This document shows positions 23,560-36,130 of a stretch of DNA of 64,000 bases, piece after piece (position 1 is the stretch's first letter; each line of letters begins with the position of its first letter). The DNA comes from Phaseolus vulgaris (taxonomy: Eukaryota > Streptophyta > Magnoliopsida > Fabales > Fabaceae). Below the pieces are notes generated by a model. The model was not told the origin of the DNA, ran no database searches, and saw nothing but the letters and a program-made list of their open reading frames with translations. The stretch lies in the NCBI RefSeq assembly GCF_000499845.2, contig NC_023749.2:12099298-12163297 (forward strand), read 5' to 3'. The position numbers were made by a program, and so were the translations under genes.

Positions 23560-24391
23560 TGTAGAACATGGAAACTTTGATGAAACCAAATCTGTGATGA
23601 GTACTTGATTCTTTGTTGCTTTGATTGAAGCTTAGTTCTAGGGTGTTTAGAATTTGTGTAAAGTTCATTCTTAATCCTATGCACAAGCTAAATCAATCTG
23701 TTTTTGAAAGAGAAAAATGTTTTTCTAAGCCAAGTGAAAAACAACCGGTTGATTTCAAGGTTTAGTCGGTTGTTTTACACCCAGCTTGTTTGAAGGTTTT
23801 CATAACTGATTTTGACTTGGTTGACTAACTGTCAAAAGCAATTCAACCGATTAAAACGACATTCAACCGGTTGATTGTCATATTTCTTAACAGCTTTTCA
23901 ACAACCTGTTAATTATGTTTTAAGTTGATTTAAAATTGTTTTGTTAACCTGTAAGGTCAGAGGTTGTTCTGATTGTGGTTGTGTGAAAAACAAAGAGGGT
24001 GAATGTTCTTGTGTGGTCAAGATAATCTCTTTGTGGTGTTGAGTGTTTGTAATTTGTAATTGATTGCTAGTGGTTTTCTGGAGACTGAATGTAACTCAGG
24101 TGTTGAATGAACCAGTATAAATTGATTGTGTAATCTCTCTCTTACTCATTACAAACTGTTTGATTTGATTTTTTTTTCTCTGCTGCTATAAACATTCGGT
24201 TAAAACAAAATTTCAACTGATTGTTTCTCTGCAAACAATTTTAATTGCTTTGATTGTTTGGCTTCCCTGATTGTTCTTTTTGTGATTGTTGATAAATTTG
24301 CATTCTTAGCCAATGTTTGTGAAAATCTTTTGACAAACAATTTACTTCCATCTTGTTTATACCATTAATTTTAAGAGGAAATTCTCTAACA
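23560..24391 (+). repeat. solo-LTR relic, family S copy 1
   Basis: Family S is my label for four related LTRs in this window. The start TGTAGAACATGG and end CTCTAACA align with copies at 31314, 34028 and 46231. A shared inner block reads GACTGAATGTA, then GTGAACC- or TGAACCAGTATAAA. This copy is shorter (about 0.83 kb) and has no clear target duplication, so the ends are approximate. CCGGTTGATT-like motifs recur. Confidence 0.5.
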
Positions 24392-25985
24392 AGTTTAAAT
24401 TTTTTAGGGGAGACAGATAGATTTACTATCAACATAACACATTTTTTCTGAAATTCTTTATAAGAAAAACTTTTGATATAAAAAATCTACAAAATTAGAA
24501 TATTTTACTTATTTATATCATATTAGTTGTATCGTATTAGTTTGAGTTTATTATTAAGAGAAATCATAATTCCGTCACTACTTCTGATTCCTTCCAAAGT
24601 TATGGTTATTTTACATGGGTCAAGTCACGTCGACTTAAATTAATGTTATAGAAACATAGTTTAACAAAATTGTAAATCACCTTTTCCGTTCTCATTAAAG
24701 CAATTAACATCTCAAGCCACTTAACAGGCCAAACCACGTGATTCCAAAAAGTGATTGCGATACTCTTAATTATTTATGTTTTATTTATTCTCAGCATAGT
24801 TTTAATATTATTATGTAATTATTATTTATTCTACCAACTTTAAAATATAAAATAGTTGTAAAGATAATTAATTACATATTAATTTAAAAATTAGTTTAAA
24901 TTTTTTATTAGTAATAAAATGTATTTTAAATACTGATAATTTTTTAATTTTTAAAATAATATTTAATTTAATCAATATAATATTTAATTATTTTTTGTCT
25001 TTAAAATTAATTTTTATTTAAGAAAGTTTTTTAACATACGAAAACTATTAGAATAAGTCTTCTAAAAAAATGATGTTAACATTTTTATCATGTAATATAG
25101 GCTTCCAATATGGAATCGATTAAATCATCCAGCTCAAGGAGGAGTCATTGTATATGTCAGTATAAGAGTTTAAGGACTAAAATAATTTTGACTTTAATTT
25201 ATTCGACATAAAATATTATTTTTATGTAAAAAATGTTTAAAATATTTAAAAAATATATTATAATTAATATTTTTTATTTATATTTAACTCTAATTTTTTA
25301 CATAAAATAGCATTTTTTATATAAAAATGTTTAAAATATTTTAAAAATATACTATAATTAATATTTTTTTATTATATTACAAAAATATATTAAAATAAAT
25401 ATTACGTATAAACTAATTAACATAACTTATTTTATATAATTTTTCTATTTTTTTTTAAACTTGTGCATAAGTTAATTTTATATGTGGTGAAGTATTGTAG
25501 TTATTTTTTCTTCTTTTATTAGGTGAAAATAATTTTCATTTTATATTCAATATTTAATAAATAACTTTTTAACCATTTATGACGTTTAAACACTCTATTA
25601 AGTACGCTGTTTTCAAATGTTAATTTCTAAATTTTTTATATTTAATATATCTTTGTCTTTATAACACGTAAATTAGTATTTTATCTTTTAAAGTAAAATA
25701 AATTTATTATCATTTAAGATACGCAAATCAATATAAAGAAATTATCTAATTTATTCAAGTATGACATTTTATTTTAAGTATAATTGAAAATATTTTAAGA
25801 AAATATATAAGATTATTAGTATATAATTTGCAATACTAAAATATAAAAACTATATCATATAACCAGAATAATTAACTTAAAAAATTACAATAATTCAAAA
25901 TTAATTAAAATTTAAACTATAAATAATTCAAAATATATCGTTTATCAATTAATTTTAAATAAATTTAATATAAAAAGTATTAGTT
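24392..25985. other. AT-rich intergenic DNA
   Basis: No supported gene. A roughly 100-base segment with TATTTAAAAAATATATTATAAT recurs in variant form at about 25230-25280 and 25330-25380, a local duplication. Confidence 0.4.
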
Positions 25986-25989
25986 TGTT

Positions 25990-26470
25990 TTTATAAAAGC
26001 TTTCATATTAGATATCATTATGTAAGTTGACATCTCAACTAGTTTGACACCTCAAGTAACAATAATCATTTGTCATCACATGAAAAAAGTATTATTAAGA
26101 AAAAAAAATACAAAAAAAAAAATATGGGAGGACTAGACTAAAACCCATATGTTAACAAAAACGATACATAGGTAGACTATACCTATTCATAAAGAATTAT
26201 AAGAACAGACTAGATGGAAGCCTATTATAGTAATGAAATGATTATCTATGAATAAATCTTAAATTAGCCAACCAACACACACATTCCCTTCATGAAAAAT
26301 ATGAGTAACCCTAAACCTGATTTCATCACAGTAATTAAGACAAATATTCCATCGATTACAAATCATCCACGGAACATTAGTCCTAGCAGTAAATGTAGCA
26401 CAAACCAAGGCAAATATGACTATAGCTGTGCCCTTTTTCAAAATATCACCAGTCCAATCAAACATTGAGG
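25990..26470 (-). pseudogene. LINE RNase H C-terminus and 3' end
   Basis: The frame 26465-26259 reads VPWMICNRWNICLNYCDEIR and FRVTHIFHEGNVC, the C-terminal part of the RNase H-like domain found at the end of plant L1-type LINE ORF2. The following 250 bases are the inverted counterpart of 10735-11010. The upstream part is cut off near 26470, where CACTA-derived sequence begins. Confidence 0.6.
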
Positions 26471-26599
26471 AGGACGCTCTATCACTCAGTCATGGTCTTC
26501 CTATGATTTCACCTTATGGTCATGACTAAGTAAAAACCATAAACAAAATCTTTCACATTATTTCTTTTATTAAATTATTATCTAATAATTTATTTATGG

Positions 26600-28634
26600 C
26601 TTATTTTTTTTAAGGTTTCATCCATGTAGGGTTGCATCACAGGAAATCACAATCACCATTAAACATCAGTATTGTCATTCATGGCTTACATGGGGTTCAA
26701 TGACTGACGGAGACAAGGAAATCTTCTTTGAATGTTTTAAAGTATTTTTTTTCTCATACTTATACCAACAAAACTTGTTATATTATTAGACTTGTTGCAT
26801 TTAATTAAAATGTCCATTTGTAATTCTCAGTTATTATTACTTCTTTAAAGTGTTGTATTCTCAGTTTTAACCACAAATTTTGTGTTTACATAGGTGAAAG
26901 TCGGTTGGAAACCTGAAGACGAGGAAAGGATTAAAAAAACTTCCACTCAAAAGTCGTACATAGGTTATCTGAAATGTTCACGAAAGCAAAAAAAAATGAG
27001 AAAAAGCTTAATTGGATGTTTGATGATGTGTGAACTTCGTTTCTATCTCAGTGGAATTCACTCAACTTTCGTGTTAGGTGTATTCAAGCCCAAAAAATCT
27101 GAACATCTAACGCAGGTGGTTCTTTACACACAGATGGCTCCATTAACATACATGAACATGTCATTTGCATGGAACATATGCACGAAACATATATGTTGCA
27201 TTGAATTTCATTTGTAATTGATTTTGAATTATGTTTAATGATTACATATTCTATTATACAATGTTTGAATGTTTTAAAGAATATATGATATTTAATTATA
27301 TTGCATTGAATTATATCCAATTTAAGAAGTTGAATGATATTGTCTTGCATAACAATAATATTATTTATGTTTGTTGTTTATAGGAAAAAGATTTGGTTCG
27401 TCCTGCACATATTGATGAGTTATTTATCCAGACTGATATACAAAAGAGTAATGGTGAATTTGTTGATGAAAGATCGAGATGGACACACTTGAGTTACATT
27501 TTTTTTTTGTTTATTTTAGTTATGTAATATACATACGACATTAATTTCATGTATGAATAATATGAAGAATTTCAAAGTAGATTTACTCAAGCCAGATAGG
27601 AGGTTGCATCTTATAGATCACAATCTGAATCATCTCCCATAGATCCTACAAAGGAAGACATAATAAGAATTGAATGTTGGGTTGCTACAGGTGGAAAGAA
27701 GAAAGGTTGATTCACCACACTCTTAGTTCCTCTAATGGTTCACCTATCATGAACCTTCAAGTTCCTCTAATGATTCACCATGCCTTTTGTGGCTAGAGGA
27801 ACATGTTCAAAATTATAAGGAACATAATGAGATATTCACTAAGCAAGTGAAATCATTGGTTAGTATCGTTCTTCCTTTCCATTCACTTGATGCACGAAGT
27901 GCCTTTGAACAACAATCTCAACAAGTACAACCACAACAAGAATCACCAAGGCAAAAACAACTATCCAGACAACAACAAAATGAAGATACTGATTATGTAG
28001 ACTATTAGGAGCTTTAAGCTTTCGATCTTGGATTATGTTTATAGTTTTTTTGGATTGCAGATTATATGTCAAATTTACTTGACTTTTCAATTATGGATTT
28101 TTAGTTATGTTTTAATTTATTTATTTTTGGATTTTTATAGATATTTCAAGTGGACTTGACTTTTTAGTTATGCATATTTCATATGATGAGACTTCAATTA
28201 TGTCATATTTGAATTTGAAATTAAATGTGTGTTTTATTTTATGGTAGGTGTATTGGATGATGTTTGGTAATAAATTGTTCAATTAGTATATGTTGGTTAT
28301 GTTGGATATGTTGAATATTATATAGGTGTAAAAAAGACATTCATTTAAATGTATGAAAGGACATTTTGATGGATATAGGATTTACTTACGAATTTACCCA
28401 TGGAATAAAGATTGTGGGTAATGTATGTGTAAATTTTACCTACATATTGTTGTTCGTGAGTATTACCTACGTACTGTGTATTACTTACGAACTGTTGTAA
28501 ACGACAAACTCATATTTTATAGGAAAATTACCTACGCGTACATTACCTACAAATTTGTTTCCGTGGATAATCTGTGGGTAATGTTGATTTACCTACAATT
28601 TTTTTTGTAGGTAAATCCATTTTTTTTTGTAGTG
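26600..28634 (+). mobile_element. CACTA relic, right end intact
   Basis: The right end TTTTTTTTGTAGTG (to 28634) is preceded by TACCTACGAA / GTAGGTAA repeats at about 28380-28620, the same subterminal motif as the element at 21866. The interior carries the PF03004-type ORF remnant. The left terminus was not found; sequence gives way to a LINE tail near 26470-26600. Confidence 0.7.
26615..28008 (+). pseudogene. PF03004-type (Transposase_24) plant transposon protein remnant
   Basis: Several short in-frame segments fit one multi-exon plant transposon protein. They are SWLTWGSMTDGDKEIFFECF near 26680-26740, VGWKPEDEERIKKT near 26900, a histidine-bearing segment near 27110-27160, VRPAHIDELFIQTDIQKSNG near 27397-27456 and a glutamine-rich end (QQSQQVQPQQESPRQKQ, 27787-28008). 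Apparent intron borders are TTTACATAG before 26894 and TTTATAG before 27384. Frame changes and stops between segments show decay. This family is usually found within CACTA elements; its exact role is not established. Confidence 0.6.
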
Positions 28635-28637
28635 TTA

Positions 28638-29835
28638 CCATGAGCAGTTATCATGCACCCTTTGAAATCTTCCAATAATCTCCATGGAAAATTGATGTAT
28701 AGCCATCAATAACCAACTAAGTTACTGAGATTAAGTTCTTTGTTAAGTTAAGAATATGTCTAACATTATTTAATTCCCATTAACTTAATCTTCAATGTAC
28801 TTTTGCCAACAGTCTTACAAGATTGTTCATTATCAAGGTAAACTTTTCCTAGATTGTCAAGGACATAATTCTTAAAGAATACTTTTGTGATGTGGCATGA
28901 AAGGATGCTCCAAAGTTTAATAGCCAAGACTTTTCCTTGTTTCCTAAAGAACACATCAATTCATCATTTCCTCCCAATGTAGAAGTAACATTTACCTTTC
29001 ACTTAACCTATTGATTTTTCGGTGCATTCTTGCACTGGTTTTTGTAGTGTGTAGTCTTTTTACAATTTCAACACTTAATTGTCTTTGAGTTATGAAAAGT
29101 AAGATAATTTCTTGGATCAAAACCTTTTTTCTTTAAATTTACCATGTCCATGTCCTCTTGTTAAATTTCTTTCTCTTGGCTATATATACAAAAATGAAAA
29201 GGTTGAAGATTCACTCAATTATCTCTATCGAATGTCTTCACCAAGAACCAAATCACAAACATTGGTGAATTTTAGCTTATTGCTTCCTAACGAGTTATTT
29301 ATAATTATGACAACAACATTCCAACTTTCTAGTAAAGAAGAAAAAAATATCAATGCTCATACTTTTTCATCAAATTTGATTACAATTGAACTCAATTGGG
29401 TTAAGACGATATTGAGTAATGAGATGTTGTGCTACTAATACACCTTTTTTCATTCACAAATTAAATAATTACCTCATCAAATTAACTCTGTTTAGCTTGT
29501 GCTTTTTCATTCATATTACAAAGAGCCTCCATAACTCCATGGTATTTTCTTTTACAATATTGAATGCAACGTTGTGGGATATTGTCAATCGAATAACTCC
29601 AAGAAATTGTTTATCGAGAAGAGCTTTATCTTTCATGCCTTCTGGTTTTTTTCTTGAGAGGGGTTGATACAACTTTTTCTGATACAAATAATCATTTATC
29701 TGTATCTTCCAAAAACAAAGTCCACACCATATAACTTCTCAATTTTTTCATTTCCTTCTTTTATAGCCATTGCTCCCACTCAAATATGATTCCCTCTATA
29801 TTGTTCATAATAGTAGTAAACAACAGTAACAATAT
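28638..29835 (-). pseudogene. Ty1/copia gag and protease start, decayed
   Basis: Reading leftwards from about 29835, the order is that of a copia gag: EGNEKIEKLYGVDF, then a YQKDL-like stretch, a SLP-W-like motif near 29340 and a CCHC-like zinc knuckle region near 29040-29080 (degenerate, NCKKTTHYKNQC). Then comes the protease region ending in motifs like GKVYLDNEQSCKTVGK at 28790-28850. Stops and frameshifts occur every few tens of codons. It is cut exactly at the right end of the CACTA relic (28634). No LTR was recognised. Confidence 0.65.
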
Positions 29836-29839
29836 GGAC

Positions 29840-30219
29840 ATGATATCATTTTTTAGGAAATAACACACATTTCCTATGATCATATTTATGAGAATAAAAA
29901 AAAGTATGGAATCATCACAAACACAAAATTGGTAACAAAGTTCAACCAATTATGCCTACATCGAGGTTGTTGCATACATTTTATTATAAAAGAAAAATAT
30001 AAAAATATATGTTTACAAAACATCCAACTCACAATCCAAATAAACCCTCTCTCTTTTCTTTTTCTTTTTCGTTGTTGGATTGAATAATAGATTTTGCATC
30101 ATATTATTTATGTATAATCCTCACATTTTGATTCCTATATTTATGCATTTGCATTGATATTCCTATTTTATTTCATTAAATACACTCTTTCATGTATTTT
30201 GCTTTACTTTGTTTGACCA
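29840..30219. other. intergenic DNA
   Basis: No feature recognised. The last three bases (with 30221-30222) form the left AGT target duplication of the next element. Confidence 0.4.
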
Positions 30220-30587
30220 AGTCAATAGTGTAGAAAAGCTGTAAAACAACGGTTTTTAAAGCTCTTAGACAACGGTTTTAAAACCGTAGTCTATCAACAC
30301 GTCGTCTATACTTTCGACTTATAGATGACGGTTCACAACTGTAGTCTATAAGGCACATCTAGACGATTGTTATTTTGACCAACCTTCGACTATTGCTTAC
30401 AATAAATAAGGTCAAAGTATACTCAAAGAAGAGTATAGACGGTAGTTGTGGACACAGCTATAGTCTATTATGGTATTTTTTTTAGTTCAAATTGTTTTAT
30501 ACATTTTCTCCGCTTAATTAACTAGTTCATTTAAAAACCCAACCAAATACAGATTCAGACATATATACATTTTTCCAAACAATAAAA

Positions 30588-30588
30588 T

Positions 30589-30641
<53 letters not shown>

Positions 30642-30664
30642 AATATAATATATATATATATATC
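30588..30664. repeat. interrupted (TA)n tract
   Basis: TA units broken by a few TTTA and AATA steps. Confidence 0.9.
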
Positions 30665-30703
30665 TTGATAAATCAATTACAAACACCAATATATATTCCT
30701 ATC

Positions 30704-31019
30704 CACTACAAGAAATAATAATATTAGCCTCCCCAAAAAACCCACACAAAAATTAAAAGGGAGACACTAAATGATACTTAGAGTGAATTTAGTGTCCCAT
30801 TAAGTTGACACTAATCCAAAGGTTGCTAATGAATTAGTGAGGACTATGGGAGACACAACTATTTTTTTATGATTTTAGTGTCCGTTTAAAACCTCTTTAT
30901 CCACACTATAATTAATATTTAATTTTGTGTCTCAATTATGTAGGATTTGGGGACACTAATAATGTCCCTTACTTGACCCTCACTTTTTTTGGCAGCTAAT
31001 TACAACTTTTCTTGTAGTT
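30704..31019. mobile_element. short CACTA-derived element (316 bases)
   Basis: The left end CACTACAAGAAA and right end TTTCTTGTAGTT are inverted repeats, with the last base changed. ATC flanks both sides (30701-30703 and 31020-31022). Inside, GGGACACTAA- and TTAGTGTCCC-like motifs recur in both orientations. It is a MITE-sized non-autonomous copy inside the outer CACTA element. Confidence 0.8.
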
Positions 31020-32459
31020 ATCTATCTAATTTCCTATACATTAGAAGCATGATATATTACTTAAACCTAAATACTATTCATTAGTTATCCTAGAGTTATA
31101 GAAATTAATGAAGTATGTGGCCAAACACTTCACATAGTCCATTGCTTCTGAATGTAAACATCCGTAAAATACTACAATACAAATAAGTTTAAATTAGTGT
31201 AAAATGCATATACTTTTATTATAAAAAATAATTTATATATTATTACTTGCTCTTAATTTCTTTGAATGTCTATCCTTATATAATAGTAGTCATCCATTGC
31301 ATAACGTAGTAGTTGTTGAACAAGGTTGCTTTTATGATTTCCAAATCCAGCTTGAAGAATCTATTATTGTGTGTGTAATTAGGTAGATTTTGAGTTGTTA
31401 ATTTGCACTTAGTTATGATCCAAGTTCGTATGATTTGAAATCTCTTTTGAAAGTTTTATTTTTCAAATCCGTGTTAATTTTAGTTAGTTGTTTTGTGTTT
31501 TAAATCGCTTGAAAAATATTACATTATAGTCTGGTGACTACGACAAGTTTTTCAACAGGTTGATTTATCGCGACAACTGATTGAATAATACTTAAGGTTT
31601 TTAAAAGGATTTAAAAATAATTTGTTTTCTTTTGTCTTTTCTAAAAAACAAAATCGGTTAGCTATTTCGATAAAAGAACTAGTTTTTTTTATGTTGAGAT
31701 TTAAATAGAAAATGAAAACAATTAGTTTGTTTTAAAAACCAATTAAGTAATTTTCAATCAGTTTTTAAATTCTTTTAACAGATTTCATTTAATGTTCAAA
31801 CTGTTTTAACCATCTTTTAAAGTCTATATAAATACTTTTTTCTGATCATTTTAAAATCAAGAAGAGAGTTTATTGAAAACATTTTTCAAGAGAGAAGACC
31901 AAAGAGTTTTTAATCATTCTTGAAATCTTGGATCATTGTTTCTGTGAGAAATAGAATTCTAGGTTATTTCATCTTATGTTCTTCAATTGTGTAATGCTCA
32001 GGTGTATTCTAATTCATTCTTTTAATTTTGTATTGTGTCATAAATCAATTTCAGATAATGTTTCTAGAATCTGTGCTTTTATTGAGAGTGTTGTGTGTTT
32101 TTGAATGGTTCAAGATCAACATTTTTGGCTGTGTTGTAATCTGTTTTTGATTACTTAGTGAATTCTCAATGGTGTGTTGTGGACTAGATGTAGCTCTTGG
32201 TTAAGAGTGAACCAATATAAATTTCTCTATGTGAATCTATCTTCCTTACTCTGATAAACTGTTTTAAATTTTGTACTGTGTGTTCTGCATAAAACAATTT
32301 GTTGATTTGTAAAAGCAACAAGTTTATCTTTTTCACAAAACTGTAAATTTGTTAAATAACTAGTTGAACAGATAAATCAATTGATTGATTTAATTGATCA
32401 CTACAAGAAAAAAAGTTTTAACGGAGGTTATTTAGCGGATGTTAATATAACTTTAGGAA

Positions 32460-32890
32460 TTGATTTAATTAAAGAAGGTTTTTTTTAGCCTTTATTAAGT
32501 TCCAAAGGTCATTCTAAAACCTCAGCAAAATAACAGAAGTTTTTTAACCTTCGTAAATTGCAAAGGTTTATTTTAAAACCTCAGGAGTTTTTTTAACTTT
32601 CATTAAATTCTAAAGGTTTATTTTAAAACCTCAGCAAAATAACAGAGGTTTTTTAACCTTCATTAAATACCAAATGTTTATTATAAAACCTCAGCAAAAT
32701 AACAGAGTTTTTTTTAACTTCGTTAAATTCCAAAGGTTTGTTCTAAAACCTTAGCAAAATAACAGAGGTTTTTTTAACCTTCGTTAAATTCCAAAGGTTT
32801 ATTCTAAAATCTGAACAAAATAATAGAGGTTTATTCAACCTTCATTAAATTCCAAAGATTTATTATAGAACCTCAATAAAACACCTCAGA
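32460..32890. repeat. tandem subterminal repeats of the inner CACTA
   Basis: About six units of roughly 60-65 bases. Each contains AACCTTCATTAAATTCCAAA, a TTTATTCTAAAACCTC-like stretch and AGCAAAATAACAGAGG. The inverted counterpart (GGTATTTAACGAAGGTTTT) is repeated at about 33800-33900 near the right side. Confidence 0.85.
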
Positions 32891-34027
32891 TTTTTCAAAC
32901 TTTAATAAATAAATATAAATAAATCTATTTATAAATAAATAATAAAAAACTACATAGTTTTAATATATTTTATAACTAAATTCTCTAAAATTTTGAAAGT
33001 GTAACTTTACATTACAAATAAGTTTTCTAAAGTTTCAAAAATTTATTTTAAAAATTCAGCAAAATAACCTTGGATAGTAAGTATTCCAACAACTATTTTT
33101 GGATAGTAAGTATTTCAACAGTATTTGCATATTTTTTATAATTGATGGTAGTTGGTTTATATAATTCCTATTTTTTTTTTTTGTTACGAGCTCATACTTC
33201 ACAAAACCTAACTTATTTTGTTTTAGCTTTTTATGTACGTATATTTTATGTGCAATTTTAGTCTTAGTTTTAATTGTTAATATTTAATTCTCATAATTTT
33301 GAAATATTTTAGATTAAGTATTTTATTTTAAAATGTATATAATATTTAATTCATTGTGAAAATGAGAAGTAATATAATTAATTTTTCCTCGCAATATGTT
33401 CCTGCAATCTTTAGTCAAGAACACACATGACTTTGAAACCCACATCTGATAAATAATGCAATTATTTGGGATATATAAAATAAACACCAATTGTTGTCGG
33501 ACTAGGTAACAATGGCTTGTGACCCAAGTTAGGCAGTAAGGTGATGGAAGAAGCAATATTATAGTAAGATGAAGATAGTACCTTATTTAATGTTTCTTCT
33601 CCTTAGATATAATAGATATAAGTGTGGTTGAATTATGATTCCTTGTTAGGACTGCCGTCAACGGCCATTGAGCCTGTGTTGGAAAACAATGTTTCTATGG
33701 TGGAAGAAAGAAATCAGGAGAATTGTTAGAGATGATGGAAAATAAGGTTGAAGGTTATTTCAAATGACAAGTCATTTTACGAAAATTTTGAAACTCGTGG
33801 TATTTAACGAAGGTTTTAAAACCCATGGTATTTAACGAAGGTTTTGAAACCCATGGTATTTTACAGAGGTTCTTAAACCCTTGGTATTTAACAAAGGTTC
33901 TAAGAGACTTTTCCTGAGGTTTTAAAAAGCCTCGAGGAACATGTTCCCTAGGGATGATTTAGCATGGGAAACTGCAACCCTGGGTAAAGGACTTCATAAA
34001 AGTTTTAACCTTGGATTATGTAAAAAT

Positions 34028-35195
34028 TGTTTAACAAGATGCTTTGATGCCTCCAAATTTGTGTAGAAGACTTGAAGAACCTAATGCTATATGTGTGTGT
34101 GTAGTTTAGTAGTTTTTGACTTGTTAGTTCATACCTTGTATTGATCCAAACTCATTTGACTCTTTATCTCTTTTAAAAGAAATGTTTTCTAAAAAGCTGA
34201 GAAATTTTAGTAAGTTGTTTTTCAAATCAACAATTGAAAAAGCTGCTTCTCAAAGGTATTGAGGCTAAAGCAAGTTTTTCATCCTGTTGAATTATCGAAA
34301 CAACTGGTTGTTTGGCACTTAGTGGTTTTTAAAATGTTTTGGAAAAGCTTTGCTTCATTTTATATTGCTTCCAAACTAAAACAATCGGTTATTTCAATAA
34401 AACAACTAGTTGTTTTACTTGAATCCTTAACAGAAAATTTATTTCAATCTGTTGTTTTCTAAAACAATCTTTTGTTTTTATAACAGAATTATGTTAAGTG
34501 TTTGAAACTGTTTTTAAATGATTCCAACTACTTTTGATTTACGATCTTACAGTTTTAACCACTTCCTTGAGTCTATATAAGGACGTTTTGTTATGATCTT
34601 TTCAAGACTCTAAGATGGAGAGTTTATCAAAAACGTTTTCAAGAGAATCAAGAGCTTTAAATCATCACTTGTGTGTGGAATAGGACTGAATTTTGTATAC
34701 CTATGTACTACTGCTTTGTAAAGCCCAAGTGTAATTTATTTCCTTCAATTTGAACATTGTATTTCTGTGTAATTTTGTGTAAGACAGTTTCGAAAAGGTT
34801 TTCTGAAAACTGTGGTGTTGTGTGTTCTTGAAGGGTTCAAGATCAACACTCTTGGTGTGTGTTTTGTAATCTAGGTTAGATTACATAGTGAATTCTTAGT
34901 GGTTAGCTGAGGACTGAATGTAGCTCTTGGTTAAGAGTGAACCAGTATAAACCTCTTTGTGTGAGTCTCTCTATCCCTTCTCTTATACATTGTTTTTAAC
35001 ATTGTTCTTTCTCTACTGGTATAAACATGTTGTTTCAAGAAAAAAATCGGTTAAATTTCTATAAAGAATTATAAAACTGAACTTTTATCCAGCTGAACAG
35101 AAAATCAATTGGTTGATTTTTCAAAACTTTTTACTTTGCTTCTTATCTTGTGAAAACAATTCACCCCCCTCTTGTTTTGGCCACACATTCTAACA
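34028..35195 (+). repeat. solo LTR, family S copy 3
   Basis: It starts TGTTTAACAAGATGC and ends CATTCTAACA. A perfect 5-base duplication AAAAT flanks it (34023-34027 and 35196-35200). Length is 1168 bases. The inner block GGACTGAATGTAGCTC and AGTGAACCAGTATAAA is shared with the other copies. AATTCACCCCCCTCTTG near 35158 resembles the 3' end of Ty1/copia LTRs, so a copia origin is likely but not shown. Confidence 0.85.
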
Positions 35196-35872
35196 AAAAT
35201 AAACTCTCATTAAAACTATTTTTTCTTGTTGTGGATATTTTCAATCTAACTCCAGTCTTTGCGAAAACAATTCACCACCCTCTCTTGTTTCAACTATACA
35301 TTCTAACACTAGTCACACTCATACCTTCTCGATTGTTTATAACACTACAATTGAATTAAAAGTTAATATTGATATTTTGACAAACAATGAAGAGAAGAAG
35401 ACAGAAAATTACAAACCTTTAGGTTCAACCATGTCAACTTTTGATAATTTGCACTGGGTCAACCTTTGAGTGTGCTATATACATGCCATACCCTGATTAA
35501 TAGAAAAAAAACCTTGTTAGTAGACGTTTAAGTATTATACGCAGGTTTGGTCGTGCGATGGTCATACTTTATTAATACTAATTAAATACCTTGATATTAA
35601 TTATTAATATTAATTATATTATTAACTAAAATAATATTAATTATAAATCCTATTATTTATAAAATATTGTTACTTTAATTATAAAACCTAATATTAATTA
35701 TTAAAATTTAATAATCTTAATTATATAACTAAAATAATATTAATTATAAATCCTAAAATTACTTATTAAATATTTTACTCTAATAATCTATAAATTAATA
35801 ATAACCCCAAAAAAATACTTAACAATAAAAAAAACTTGACCAACTTGGTGGTGGTGGGGAGCGACGGCGCGA

Positions 35873-36130
35873 ATGCGCAAGGTGGAAGAGACCAACAGTC
35901 AAGAATATGTTCTGGATAGCGGAGAACCTAAAAACATCACATATGAGCATTGGAGGAATGAAGGAACAACATACAACCAATGGAGCAATAGAGGAAGAAC
36001 TTACAAAGAGCAATGGAAGCAAGGTGCAAAGAAGCAAGGTGTAGGGAGAGCAAGGTTGCAGGGAGATGGGAGCACAAGAGAGAACGAAAACAAAAGTGAT
36101 GAGAGCGTAAGTAAGGCGAGCTTTGGTTAG
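35873..36130 (+). CDS. hypothetical short ORF with three 10-residue repeats
   Basis: An 85-residue frame, MRKVEETNSQEYVLDSGEPK onwards, very hydrophilic. The central part consists of three imperfect units: ITYEHWRNEGT, TYNQWSNRGR and TYKEQWKQGA. It lies near the right end of the outer CACTA element, in a locally GC-richer stretch, so it may be a leftover exon of the transposon or a captured fragment. No family was recognised. A stop follows GKASFG-like sequence directly before the subterminal repeats. Expression is unknown and the call could be a chance frame. Confidence 0.25.
   Translation: MRKVEETNSQEYVLDSGEPKNITYEHWRNEGTTYNQWSNRGRTYKEQWKQGAKKQGVGRARLQGDGSTRENENKSDESVSKASFG

Larger units (their letters stand above)
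32399..35233. mobile_element. inner CACTA transposon
   Basis: The left end CACTACAAGAAAAAAAGTTT and right end (reverse complement CACAACAAGAAAAAATAGTT) agree except for one base and one A/T insertion. GAT flanks both ends (32396-32398 and 35234-35236). Subterminal arrays lie at 32440-32890 and 33765-33930. No transposase ORF is present. It disrupts solo LTR copy 2 and is itself split by solo LTR copy 3. Confidence 0.85.
31314..35308 (+). repeat. solo LTR, family S copy 2, split by a CACTA element
   Basis: The LTR runs 31314-32398 and resumes at 35237-35308; the middle is the inserted element at 32399-35233. It starts TGTTGAACAAGG and ends TTCTAACA. Flanks are GTAGT (31309-31313) and CTAGT (35309-35313), a 5-base duplication with one mismatch. 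The summed length, about 1.16 kb, equals that of copy 3. No internal retrotransposon sequence is present, so it is a solo LTR made by LTR-LTR recombination (inference). Confidence 0.75.
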
